DNA of 21,409 bases, from assembly GCA_934590135.1 (NCBI GenBank), contig CAKTOT010000030.1, forward strand, positions 1 through 21,409, given 5' to 3'. The notes below the pieces were generated by a model. That model did no database searches. It worked only from the letters and a program-made list of their open reading frames with translations, and was not told the DNA's origin. Each line of letters starts with the position of its first letter. Position 1 is the stretch's first letter. This DNA is from an uncultured Muribaculaceae bacterium. GTDB taxonomy: Bacteria > Bacteroidota > Bacteroidia > Bacteroidales > Muribaculaceae. Positions 7,001 to 14,406 of the stretch are shown here, piece by piece. Position numbers and translations under genes: made by a program.

Positions 7001-7884
7001 ACACTGTCAACCTGAGCAAGTGGACCACCGATGCGCATAAGAACGACCTGATTCGTCGCACTATCGTCAACTACCTGCGTAAGGCCAAAGAATTGGATAC
7101 ACAGCTTCGCCGTCGCAAGTTTGATCTGACCATAGGCGACGACCTGCCCTCCGGCATAATGCAGATAGCCAAGGTCTATATTGCCAAGAAGCGCAAGATC
7201 AGCGTAGGTGATAAGATGGCCGGTCGACATGGTAATAAGGGTATCGTATCACGCATTGTGCGTCAGGAAGATATGCCCTTCCTTGAGGATGGTACTCCGG
7301 TAGATATCTGTCTGAACCCTCTGGGTGTGCCTTCGCGTATGAACTTGGGTCAGATTTTCGAAACCGTTTTAGGCTGGGCCGGTCGTGTACTTGACGAGAA
7401 ATTTGCAACGCCCATCTTTGACGGTGCTTCCCTCGATGACCTCAACGAATGGACCGACAAGGCCGGACTGCCGCGCTATGGTAAGACCTACCTGTATGAC
7501 GGCGGCACCGGCGAGCGCTTTGCCCAGCCCGCCACAGTAGGTGTCATCTATATGCTAAAGCTCGGCCACATGGTAGAAGACAAGATGCACGCTCGCTCCA
7601 TCGGCCCGTACTCGCTGATAACCCAGCAGCCTCTGGGCGGTAAGGCCCAGTTCGGCGGCCAGCGTTTCGGCGAGATGGAAGTCTGGGCGCTCGAAGCCTT
7701 CGGCGCCTCCCACATTCTGCAGGAAATCCTGACCATCAAGTCCGATGATGTCAACGGGCGCTCCAAAGCCTACGAAGCCATCGTCAAAGGCGAGCCGATG
7801 CCCACCCCCGGCATACCCGAATCGCTCAATGTGCTTTTGCACGAGCTTCGCGGTCTGGGACTGAGTGTCAACCTCGAACCGTAA
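4069..7884 (+). CDS. rpoB: DNA-directed RNA polymerase subunit beta
   Basis: This complete 1271-residue beta subunit forms one jaw of the core polymerase and part of the active site and rifampicin pocket. Length matches other Bacteroidota RpoB. The rifampicin region (about residues 468-520) reads LSQFMDQTNPLAEITHKRRM and then SALGPGGLSRERAGF. The usual resistance positions have the sensitive residues: D479, H489 and S494 (E. coli D516, H526, S531). The active-site segment KMAGRHGNKG starts at K1049, and the conserved C-terminus includes GGKAQFGGQRFGEMEVWALE. The start is the ATG at 4069 (MSVPTTKPRVNF). It lies 570 bases after rplL and 110 bases before rpoC, with which it is surely co-transcribed. 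Confidence 0.99.
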   Translation: MSVPTTKPRVNFASVKNPLPYPDFLEVQLKSFQDFLQLDTPPEKRNNEGLYKVFSENFPIVDTRNSFVLEFLDYYIDPPRYSIDECLERGLTYSVPLKAKLKLYCTDPDHEDFDTVIQDVYLGPIPYMTEKGTFVINGAERVVVSQLHRSPGVFFGQSTHANGTKLYSARIIPFRGSWIEFATDINNVMYAYIDRKKKLPVTTLLRAIGFENEKDIIEIFAPAEEVKVNKTNLKKAVAEHRRLAAVVLKKWTEDMVDPDTGELTSLERTDPVIDRETELTEEHIDMILDAGVSTIMLQRADVSPSDYAIIFNTLHKDPTNTEAEAIRHIYRQLRNAEAPDDATAREVITNLFFSEKRYDLGDVGRYRINKKLNLSIPIDVKVLTKEDIVAIIKYLIELINSKTDVDDIDHLSNRRVRTVGEQLYNQFGVGLARMARTIRERMNVRDNETFTPIDLINAKTISSVINTFFGTNALSQFMDQTNPLAEITHKRRMSALGPGGLSRERAGFEVRDVHYTHYGRLCPIETPEGPNIGLISSLCVYAKINDLGFIETPYRKVENGHVNLKNDEVVYMTAEIEEGKIIAQGNAPVNEDGTFKNDKIKARLDADFPVVSPDQVELMDVSPTQIASIAASLIPFLEHDDANRALMGSNMMRQAVPLMRSESPIVGTGIEGQLVRDSRTQIAAEGPGVVEFVDATTIRIRYERTPDEEFVSFDDSVKEYHLPKFRKTNQSTTIDLRPICTKGQRVEKGDILTEGYSSENGELALGRNLKVAFMPWKGYNYEDAIVLNERVVREDILTSVHVDEYSLEVRETKRGLEELTNDIPNVSEDATKDLDERGIIRVGAHVIPGDIMIGKITPKGESDPTPEEKLLRAIFGDKAGDVKDASLKATPSLKGVVIGTNLFSKASKKQARAAAALMPKLDEEYNAKAEELKTVLINKLTSLIGNRTSQGVKDFLGVDIIPKGEKFTAGVLREINFDTVNLSKWTTDAHKNDLIRRTIVNYLRKAKELDTQLRRRKFDLTIGDDLPSGIMQIAKVYIAKKRKISVGDKMAGRHGNKGIVSRIVRQEDMPFLEDGTPVDICLNPLGVPSRMNLGQIFETVLGWAGRVLDEKFATPIFDGASLDDLNEWTDKAGLPRYGKTYLYDGGTGERFAQPATVGVIYMLKLGHMVEDKMHARSIGPYSLITQQPLGGKAQFGGQRFGEMEVWALEAFGASHILQEILTIKSDDVNGRSKAYEAIVKGEPMPTPGIPESLNVLLHELRGLGLSVNLEP

Positions 7885-7910
7885 CACGTCCTCTGACATA
7901 CGTCATATAA

Positions 7911-7940
7911 GTTGCCGGGCCGGGAGTCCGGCTCGGCAAC
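7911..7940 (+). other. 13-bp hairpin between rpoB and rpoC
   Basis: Bases 7911-7923 pair with 7928-7940 around a GAGT tetraloop. There are 13 continuous pairs (one G-T), all but three G-C or G-T. The sequence after it is AAAACTCG, so it lacks a T-run in the + direction and should not act as an intrinsic terminator. It may be an RNase processing site, an mRNA stabiliser for rpoB, or a pause element. The pairing is observed; the function is inferred. Confidence 0.6.
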
Positions 7941-7994
7941 AAAACTCGCTCCTCAGTACAACATCCATACACCGAAAACAAGATACAACCATAT

Positions 7995-10900
7995 ATGGCT
8001 TTCAGAAAAGACAAACCCACCAAACAAGGGTTCTCGAAGATTACAATAGGCCTGGCTTCTCCCGAGGAAATTCTGGAGAAGTCCTCCGGCGAGGTGCTCA
8101 AGCCCGAAACTATTAACTACCGCACCTACAAGCCCGAGCGCGACGGTCTGTTCTGCGAGCGCATCTTCGGACCTGTCAAGGACTACGAATGTCACTGCGG
8201 CAAGTACAAGCGTATCCGCTACAAAGGTATCGTGTGCGACCGCTGCGGTGTCGAAGTCACCGAGAAAAAAGTGCGTCGCGAGCGCATGGGCCACATCAAA
8301 TTGGTCGTGCCCGTGGCACATATCTGGTACTTCCGTTCGCTGCCCAACAAAATAGGTTACCTCCTGGGACTTCCCTCCAAGAAGCTTGATCAGGTAATAT
8401 ATTACGAGAAGTATATCGTCATCAATCCCGGACACGAAGTTGCCGTACCCGGCGAGGACGTGCGCGACCGCAACGGCGAGCCCGTATACGTGCAACGCCT
8501 TGACTTGCTGACCGAAGACGAGTATTTCGCCATCATTGATAATCTGCCGGCAGACAACCAGAATCTTGAGGACGACGATCCCAACAAGTTCGTGGCCAAG
8601 ATGGGTGCCGATGCCATCTACGACCTGCTCAAGGATATAGACCTTGACGATTTGGCCGCCCAGTTGCGCCATCAGGCCGATACCGATGGCAGCCAGCAAC
8701 GCAAGACCGAGGCGCTGAAGCGTCTCCAGGTTGTCGAATCCTTCCGTCAGTCGCGCGGTCGCAACAAGCCCGAGTGGATGATATTACAGGCCGTGCCCGT
8801 AATTCCGCCCGAATTGCGACCTCTGGTGCCTCTGGACGGCGGACGTTTTGCCACCAGCGACCTCAATGACCTGTATCGTCGCGTAATCATCCGCAACAAT
8901 CGTCTGAAACGACTTATCGAAATCAAAGCTCCCGATGTGATTTTGCGCAACGAAAAGCGTATGCTTCAGGAAGCCGTAGACTCGCTGCTTGACAACTCGC
9001 GCCGTTCATCGGCCGTCAAGTCCGATGCCAATCGTCCGTTGAAGTCGCTAAGCGATGCACTCAAAGGCAAACAGGGCCGTTTCCGTCAAAACCTTCTCGG
9101 CAAACGTGTCGACTACTCCGCTCGTTCGGTTATCGTGGTCGGCCCCGAGCTGAAGATGCACGAATGCGGTCTGCCCAAATATATGGCCGCCGAGCTGTAC
9201 AAGCCCTTCATTATCCGCAAACTTATCGAGCGCGGCATTGTCAAAACCGTCAAGTCCGCCAAGAAAATTGTCGACCGTAAGGAACCCGTCGTATGGGACA
9301 TCCTCGAATATGTGATGAAAGGTCATCCTGTACTTCTCAACCGTGCCCCGACACTTCACCGTCTCGGTATTCAGGCCTTCCAGCCCAAGTTGATCGAAGG
9401 CAAGGCCATCCAGCTTCACCCGCTGGCATGTACCGCTTTCAATGCCGACTTCGACGGTGACCAAATGGCCGTGCACTTGCCTCTGGGCAATGAGGCCGTT
9501 CTCGAAGCACAAATCCTGATGCTGGGCGCACACAACATCCTCAACCCCGCCAACGGCGCACCTATCACCGTGCCCTCGCAGGATATGGTACTCGGTCTGT
9601 ACTATATATCCAAACTGCGTCCCGGCGATAAGGGCGAAGGCACAATATTCTACGGACCCGAAGAAGCACAAATCGCATACAACGAGGGCAAGGTTACGCT
9701 GCATGCCCCCGTCACCATTATGGTCGATGACATCGATGCCGACGGCAACCCCATCCAGCACCTGGTAGAGAATACTTCCGTAGGTCGAGTGCTTGTCAAC
9801 GAGTATGTGCCCAAAGAGATAGGCTATGTCAACGAGCTGATATCCAAGAAGTCGTTGCGTAACATTATCTCACGCGTCATCAAACGCTGCGGTATTCCTC
9901 GCTCGGCTCAATTCCTGGACGACATCAAGAACCTCGGATACTATATGGCCTTCAAGGGCGGCCTTTCGTTCAACTTGGGCGATGTGATTATCCCCGAAGA
10001 GAAGAAAGAGATTGTAGCCGAAGGTTATGCCCAAGTCGAAGAGGTGATGAACAACTACTCGATGGGCTTTATCACCAATACCGAACGTTACAATCAGATT
10101 ATCGATATCTGGACGCACGTCAACACCCGCCTCACCGATGTGCTGATGAAGCAGATGACCGAGGCCAACCAGGGCTTTAACTCGGTATTCATGATGCTTG
10201 ACTCCGGTGCTCGTGGTTCCAAAGACCAGATTCGTCAGCTGGCCGGTATGCGTGGTCTTATGGCTAAGCCGCAGAAAGCCGGTGCCGAAGGCGGTCAGAT
10301 TATCGAGAACCCGATTTTGGCGAACTTCAAGGAAGGTCTTTCCGTGCTCGAATACTTTATCTCCACGCACGGTGCTCGTAAAGGCTTGGCCGATACCGCA
10401 CTCAAGACCGCCGATGCAGGTTACCTCACCCGTCGTCTCGTCGATGTGGCACACGACGTCATCATCACCGAAGAAGACTGCGGAACGCTGCGCGGACTTG
10501 TATGTCGCGAAATCAAGAATAACGACGAAGTTGTTGCCTCGTTGGGCGAGCGCATCCTCGGCCGCGTATCCGTACACGATGTAGTCGATCCCACTACCGG
10601 CGAAATTATCGTACATGCCGGCGAAGAAATCAACGATGCCGCTGCCGACCGTATCGATGCATCGCCCATCGAAAGCGTCGAGATACGTTCCGTCCTTACC
10701 TGCGAAAGCAAGAAAGGCGTATGTGCCAAGTGCTATGGCCGCAACCTTTCCAACAACCGCCTCGTACAAAAGGGCGAAGCTGTCGGCGTGATTGCCGCCC
10801 AGTCCATCGGCGAACCCGGTACCCAGCTGACACTGCGTACATTCCACGTCGGTGGTGTGGCCTCCAATATTGCGGCCATCTCCAATGTGACATCCCGCTA

Positions 10901-12362
10901 TGACGGTAAACTCGAGATAGAAGAACTGCGCACCGTCACAACCGAAGAAAAAGACGCCAATGGTCGTCCCGTTGAAGTTGTTGTCGGTCGTCTGGCCGAG
11001 ATGCGCATTATGGACCCCAATACGGGTATGATGCTTACCAGCGCCAATATTCCCTATGGTTCGAAACTGTTCTTCTCCAACGGAGATGCCGTACACAAAG
11101 GCGATGTAATCTGCGAATGGGACCCCTTCAACGCCGTAATTGTCAGCGAAGTCGGCGGTACCATCAAGTACGCCAACCTCGAAGAGAATGTCACCTTCCG
11201 TGTAGATGTCGACGAGCAGTCCGGTATGGAAGACCGCATCATCATCGAGCCTAAGGACCGTAACAAGGTGCCCGAAGCAAATATCGTTGATGCTTCCGGC
11301 GAAATACTCAAGACGTATGCATTGCCCGTAGGCGCTCACCTCATCTTCGAAGACGGCAAAGAAATCAAGCCCGGCGACATCTTTGTCAAGCTGCCTCGTG
11401 CCACCGGCGGTGCCGGCGATATCACCGGTGGTCTGCCTCGTGTCACCGAGCTCTTCGAAGCCCGCAACCCGTCCAACCCCGCCATCGTCAGCGAAATCGA
11501 CGGCGAAGTCCATCTGGGCAAGACCCGTCGCGGTAACCGCGAAATCTCCGTCACCAGCAAGCTCGGCGAAGTCAAGAAATATCTCGTGCCGCTGTCCAAG
11601 CAAATCCTTGTACAAGACAACGACTATGTACGTGCCGGTACGCCCCTGTCCGACGGTGCCATCACACCTTCCGATATCCTCAATATCATGGGCCCGACAG
11701 CCGTGCAGGAATACATTGTCAACGAGGTACAAGACGTATACCGTATGCAGGGTGTGAAGATCAACGATAAACACTTCGAAGTCATCGTACGCCAGATGAT
11801 GCGCAAAGTCAATATCCTCGATCCCGGCGATACCGGCTTCCTGGAGCAGCAGATTGTAGATAAGCGCGACTTTATGGACGAAAACGATCGTATCTGGGGC
11901 AAGAAAGTTGTCGTCGATGCCGGCGACAGCGAGAATGTCAAGCCCGGTATGATTATCACCGCACGCAAGCTGCGTGACGAGAACTCGGCACTCAAGCGTC
12001 GCGACCTGCGCACCGTCACCGTACGCGATGCCGTGCCCGCGACCTCCGAGCAAATTCTCCAGGGTATCACCCGTGCCGCACTCCAAACCTCGAGCTTCAT
12101 CTCGGCAGCATCCTTCCAGGAGACCACCAAGGTACTCAACGAGGCAGCCATCAACGGCAAGACAGACAACCTCGAAGGCATGAAGGAGAACGTCATCTGC
12201 GGACACCTCATCCCCGCCGGTACAGGTCTTCGCGAATACGAAACCCTTATCGTCAACTCGCTGGACGACACCCCCGAAGATCAGGAAATCATTAAAGCCG
12301 AAATCGAGGGTACGGAAGAAGACGAAGTAACGCCCGTCACCTCGGACGCAGTCAAAGACTGA
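7995..12362 (+). CDS. rpoC: DNA-directed RNA polymerase subunit beta'
   Basis: This complete 1455-residue beta' subunit is the catalytic partner of RpoB. The N-terminal zinc site has C66, C68, C81 and C84 (ECHCGKYK, then VCDRCGVEV). The magnesium-binding catalytic loop NADFDGDQMAVH supplies D485, D487 and D489. A second zinc site is formed by EEDCGTLRGL and TCESKKGVCAKCYGR, and the bridge-helix/trigger-loop region (GEPGTQLTLRTFHVGG) is intact. The acidic C-terminal tail (EGTEEDEVTPVTSDAVKD) is variable, as usual. The start is the ATG at 7995 (MAFRKDKPTKQGF), 110 bases after rpoB. A strong terminator 47 bases downstream closes the operon. Confidence 0.99.
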   Translation: MAFRKDKPTKQGFSKITIGLASPEEILEKSSGEVLKPETINYRTYKPERDGLFCERIFGPVKDYECHCGKYKRIRYKGIVCDRCGVEVTEKKVRRERMGHIKLVVPVAHIWYFRSLPNKIGYLLGLPSKKLDQVIYYEKYIVINPGHEVAVPGEDVRDRNGEPVYVQRLDLLTEDEYFAIIDNLPADNQNLEDDDPNKFVAKMGADAIYDLLKDIDLDDLAAQLRHQADTDGSQQRKTEALKRLQVVESFRQSRGRNKPEWMILQAVPVIPPELRPLVPLDGGRFATSDLNDLYRRVIIRNNRLKRLIEIKAPDVILRNEKRMLQEAVDSLLDNSRRSSAVKSDANRPLKSLSDALKGKQGRFRQNLLGKRVDYSARSVIVVGPELKMHECGLPKYMAAELYKPFIIRKLIERGIVKTVKSAKKIVDRKEPVVWDILEYVMKGHPVLLNRAPTLHRLGIQAFQPKLIEGKAIQLHPLACTAFNADFDGDQMAVHLPLGNEAVLEAQILMLGAHNILNPANGAPITVPSQDMVLGLYYISKLRPGDKGEGTIFYGPEEAQIAYNEGKVTLHAPVTIMVDDIDADGNPIQHLVENTSVGRVLVNEYVPKEIGYVNELISKKSLRNIISRVIKRCGIPRSAQFLDDIKNLGYYMAFKGGLSFNLGDVIIPEEKKEIVAEGYAQVEEVMNNYSMGFITNTERYNQIIDIWTHVNTRLTDVLMKQMTEANQGFNSVFMMLDSGARGSKDQIRQLAGMRGLMAKPQKAGAEGGQIIENPILANFKEGLSVLEYFISTHGARKGLADTALKTADAGYLTRRLVDVAHDVIITEEDCGTLRGLVCREIKNNDEVVASLGERILGRVSVHDVVDPTTGEIIVHAGEEINDAAADRIDASPIESVEIRSVLTCESKKGVCAKCYGRNLSNNRLVQKGEAVGVIAAQSIGEPGTQLTLRTFHVGGVASNIAAISNVTSRYDGKLEIEELRTVTTEEKDANGRPVEVVVGRLAEMRIMDPNTGMMLTSANIPYGSKLFFSNGDAVHKGDVICEWDPFNAVIVSEVGGTIKYANLEENVTFRVDVDEQSGMEDRIIIEPKDRNKVPEANIVDASGEILKTYALPVGAHLIFEDGKEIKPGDIFVKLPRATGGAGDITGGLPRVTELFEARNPSNPAIVSEIDGEVHLGKTRRGNREISVTSKLGEVKKYLVPLSKQILVQDNDYVRAGTPLSDGAITPSDILNIMGPTAVQEYIVNEVQDVYRMQGVKINDKHFEVIVRQMMRKVNILDPGDTGFLEQQIVDKRDFMDENDRIWGKKVVVDAGDSENVKPGMIITARKLRDENSALKRRDLRTVTVRDAVPATSEQILQGITRAALQTSSFISAASFQETTKVLNEAAINGKTDNLEGMKENVICGHLIPAGTGLREYETLIVNSLDDTPEDQEIIKAEIEGTEEDEVTPVTSDAVKD

Positions 12363-12408
12363 TACCGTGATTTGCCCCTTGCGGGCATAATCCTTCCGCC
12401 ATAACTTG

Positions 12409-12450
12409 TGAGGGCGGCACCCGTCAGCGGGCGCCGCCCTCATGCTTTTT
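12409..12450 (+). terminator. Intrinsic terminator of the rpoBC operon
   Basis: TGAGGGCGGC at 12409-12418 pairs perfectly with GCCGCCCTCA at 12433-12442. An inner CCCG/CGGG helix (12420-12423, 12428-12431) closes a TCAG tetraloop, and TTTTT follows at 12446-12450. It is placed 47 bases after the rpoC stop and has the form of a strong intrinsic terminator. Confidence 0.92.
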
Positions 12451-12515
12451 ATACGGTCGTGAGGGCACTTTTATCCGGGTCTGTGATGCTAAATCCGACG
12501 TTTTTTGACAGATTA

Positions 12516-12576
12516 AAGGCTCTTAGGAAGTTTAGAGACCTTAAGGCCCTTAGTGCCTTTAGTGCCCGTGGAGCAT
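12516..12576. repeat. Degenerate TTAG-spaced short repeat between rpoC and the lysis-type cassette
   Basis: In the 361 bases between rpoC and the amidase gene, a run of imperfect 8-10 base units begins with TTA or TTTAG: TTAAAGGCTC, TTAGGAAG, TTTAGAGACC, TTAAGGCCC, TTAGTGCC, TTTAGTGCCC. It has no coding content. An 8-bp inverted pair (GTGAGGGC at 12459-12466, GCCCTCAC at 12582-12589) flanks it and repeats part of the rpoC terminator stem. The rest of the gap shows no gene on either strand. Confidence 0.5.
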
Positions 12577-12654
12577 AAAAGGCCCTCACAGGCGGCTTAC
12601 GGCGGATGGGGCGGGGTAGACGCCATCGGCAGTATCGGGAGGCGTTTAGGAAGC

Positions 12655-12662
12655 TAACTTTG
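12655..12662 (+). promoter_or_regulatory. Possible -7 promoter box before the amidase gene
   Basis: TAACTTTG fits the Bacteroidota -7 consensus TAnnTTTG and lies 61 bases before the amidase ATG. No clear TTTG or TTGC is found 19-21 bases upstream, so the promoter would be weak or activator-dependent. It is the only such box I noticed between the rpoC terminator and the cassette. Confidence 0.35.
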
Positions 12663-12723
12663 TTGTGACAATAAGGACGGAATTTTCGTAGCTCCGTTAT
12701 TAATCACCAAAATACATAATACC

Positions 12724-13272
12724 ATGAAAGATGTAACACAAGATGCCGCAAAAGGCGCAGCGCAAAATGTCGAACCGAGTTCGGCTCTGCCTAAGAATGT
12801 AGAAATACAGAATGCTGCAATCCATGCCGTAGGATATGGATATGCACGTGGCGATATTAAACCTTTAGGCAAGGTTACGCACATTATAGTACATTGTTCC
12901 GCGACAGCCGAGGGACGAGATGTCAGCGCTGCCGATATTGACCGGTATCATCGCAGTCGCGGGTTTGACGGCATCGGCTACCATTGGGTGGTACGGTTGG
13001 ACGGCCGGATAGAGCATGGACGCAATGAGACTCTTGTCGGCGCCCATTGTCGCGGCCTCAATCATTGCTCCATAGGGGTATGCTATGTCGGCGGAATTGA
13101 CGCCGCCGGGCGTCCGAAAGATACGCGTACGTCGGCCCAACGTGCGGCCTTACGCCGGTTGTTGGCCGAGTTGCGACATCGCTACCCGATGGCTCGCATA
13201 TACGGCCACCATGATTTTGCCGCTAAGGCCTGCCCATGTTTTGACGCCGCCAAAGAATATGCCGGACTATGA
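12724..13272 (+). CDS. N-acetylmuramoyl-L-alanine amidase (Amidase_2, endolysin-like)
   Basis: This 182-residue enzyme should cut the amide bond between N-acetylmuramic acid and L-alanine in peptidoglycan. The Amidase_2 / T7-lysozyme fold begins at about residue 50. Zinc ligands are H57 (IIVHCSAT), H162 (GHHDF) and C170 (KACPCFD). The catalytic tyrosine and lysine correspond to Y86 (GIGYHWVV) and K168. The first 48 residues are a polar extension with no signal peptide, so export would need a holin, as for phage endolysins. The start is the ATG at 12724; no other methionine occurs before the domain. Its stop overlaps the next gene by 4 bases (ATGA). A housekeeping recycling amidase is less likely given the neighbours. 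Confidence 0.93.
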   Translation: MKDVTQDAAKGAAQNVEPSSALPKNVEIQNAAIHAVGYGYARGDIKPLGKVTHIIVHCSATAEGRDVSAADIDRYHRSRGFDGIGYHWVVRLDGRIEHGRNETLVGAHCRGLNHCSIGVCYVGGIDAAGRPKDTRTSAQRAALRRLLAELRHRYPMARIYGHHDFAAKACPCFDAAKEYAGL

Positions 13273-13718
13273 GACGCCACATAATATATACAGTCATTGC
13301 CGTATTGATGTTAGCCAATGTCGCTTGTCGGACCAAACGCGAAACTACGGCAGAACAGAAATCCTATCATACCGAAGAGTCCGAACATATAGCTGTGCAT
13401 GACAGTGTACGTGACACAATTTCTATTGACCTTGAACTGCGCCTTGAAGATGTAAACCTTAGGGTCGGGTCGGCAACGCTTACGGCTTCGGCGGCCAAAG
13501 TCAATGCACGCGTAGGACGCAATCGGCGACAAGTACGACAAATCGAGATGTCCGACACCACGTCCGTGATTCATACTGCCGTCACGACGCAAAAAGTAGA
13601 GACACGTCCTCGGTGGCGTCCGTGGTGGCTGCTTATAGTAGCCCTCGGCGTTGCTGCTACAGTCGTAACGCTGAGATATGTAAAGAAGACGAAGACCGGA
13701 GCAGCGGACAACAGATAA
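13269..13718 (+). CDS. Small lipoprotein with C-terminal membrane helix (unimolecular-spanin-like)
   Basis: This 149-residue protein starts with a hydrophobic signal (MRRHIIYTVIAVLMLANVAC), with C20 as a possible lipidation site. The box NVAC is not ideal. A polar segment follows (about 21-115) with the HDSVRDT type of motif that I associate with small lysis-cassette proteins of Bacteroidales phages. A tryptophan-flanked membrane helix lies near residues 119-135 (WWLLIVALGVAATVVTL), with a basic tail. A lipid anchor at the N-terminus and a membrane helix at the C-terminus is the layout of unimolecular spanins such as phage T1 gp11, which fuse the inner and outer membranes. It overlaps the amidase stop by 4 bases, suggesting translational coupling. 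The function is inferred from architecture and context; no domain is recognised. Confidence 0.75.
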   Translation: MRRHIIYTVIAVLMLANVACRTKRETTAEQKSYHTEESEHIAVHDSVRDTISIDLELRLEDVNLRVGSATLTASAAKVNARVGRNRRQVRQIEMSDTTSVIHTAVTTQKVETRPRWRPWWLLIVALGVAATVVTLRYVKKTKTGAADNR

Positions 13719-13796
13719 CACAAATAGGAGAAGACCATAATTCAACCGAAATCCGATATCAATCAACGAACACACAATATAACTGTTTGAGAGACT

Positions 13797-14183
13797 ATGA
13801 AAGATACAATACTGTTGATAATGAGCGCTGTGGCCTCATGGCTGGCTCCTATAGCCCCGGTGCTGGGCGTCTTTGCCGTCTTGGTATGCACCGATGTCGT
13901 CACGGCATATATGCTGAGCCGGCGTGTACGCGGCACGCAAGCCCGCTTGTCATCGCATCGGCTGGGTAAGGCTGTACGCACCTTCGGATATGCGGCTATG
14001 GTGATAGTGCTGTGCCATGCCATAGACACGTGGGTGACACCCGGAAACATTGTAGGCATCGCAGCCTCGTACATGTGCTTCCAGCAGATGGTGAGTATTC
14101 TGGAAAATATTTCATCCTGTAACGAAGCCCCGTGGGCGCGAGTGTTGCAACGTTTCCTTGCAGACAAGACATCACGCCATTGA
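13797..14183 (+). CDS. Phage holin family protein (Phage_holin_4 / TcdE-like)
   Basis: This 128-residue membrane protein has hydrophobic segments at about residues 5-17, 19-40, 62-80 and 84-98 and a basic loop (RRVRGTQARLSSHRLGK). D33 in the second helix (LVCTDVVTAYML) and the motif SILEN at 100-104 are typical of the Phage_holin_4_1 family, which includes holins and the TcdE toxin-release protein. It should form inner-membrane pores that let the signal-less amidase reach the wall. It lies 78 bases after the spanin-like gene on the same strand. The start is the ATG at 13797; the stop is at 14183. I am fairly sure of the family; whether it lyses or secretes cannot be told. Confidence 0.85.
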   Translation: MKDTILLIMSAVASWLAPIAPVLGVFAVLVCTDVVTAYMLSRRVRGTQARLSSHRLGKAVRTFGYAAMVIVLCHAIDTWVTPGNIVGIAASYMCFQQMVSILENISSCNEAPWARVLQRFLADKTSRH

Positions 14184-14237
14184 AGACGATGTCCGTCTGA
14201 AATATTCTCGCGCGTGTAAAATTAGTCGCTTCAAGTC

Positions 14238-14268
14238 TTGCTTATTCGGCAAAAAGTGCGTACCTTTG
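14238..14268 (+). promoter_or_regulatory. Bacteroidota-type promoter of tRNA-Pro
   Basis: TTGC at 14238-14241 and TACCTTTG at 14261-14268 are separated by exactly 19 bases, matching the Bacteroidota primary sigma factor consensus. Transcription should start near 14273-14277, giving a leader of about 60 bases before the tRNA. It lies 55 bases after the holin stop, so the tRNA is not dependent on the cassette. Confidence 0.85.
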
Positions 14269-14332
14269 CAGCCACCAACGGGAAGGAAGCAAGGCTTTCT
14301 CAAGGCCGGCTTGACTTCCAAGAATACACGCT

Positions 14333-14405
14333 CGGGGTGTAGCACAGTTGGCAGCGCGCCACGTTCGGGACGTGGAGGTCGGAAGTTCGAGTCTTCTCAC
14401 CCCGA
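14333..14405 (+). tRNA. tRNA-Pro (anticodon CGG)
   Basis: A 73-base cloverleaf has the acceptor stem CGGGGTG/CACCCCG (seven pairs) and the anticodon stem CCACG/CGTGG with loop TTCGGGA (anticodon CGG, proline codon CCG). The T stem GGAAG/CTTCT has one G-T pair, the T loop is TTCGAGT, and A405 of this stretch (base 14405) is the discriminator. The D stem GCAC/GCGC contains an A12-C23 mismatch but has three good pairs. CCA is not encoded. The gene has its own promoter and terminator. Confidence 0.95.
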
Positions 14406-14406
14406 C

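Noticed and set aside
9870..12443. An 857-codon open frame on the - strand opposite rpoC
   Set aside because: It is antisense to a certain, conserved gene, reads as low-quality cysteine/histidine/glycine/aspartate-rich protein with no domain, and is explained by rpoC codon bias that leaves few stops in the opposite frame.
12363..14332. Integrated prophage or insertion sequence around the lysis-type genes
   Set aside because: No integrase, transposase, structural gene, terminal inverted repeats or duplicated tRNA end could be seen in this window; only the lysis-type genes are phage-like.
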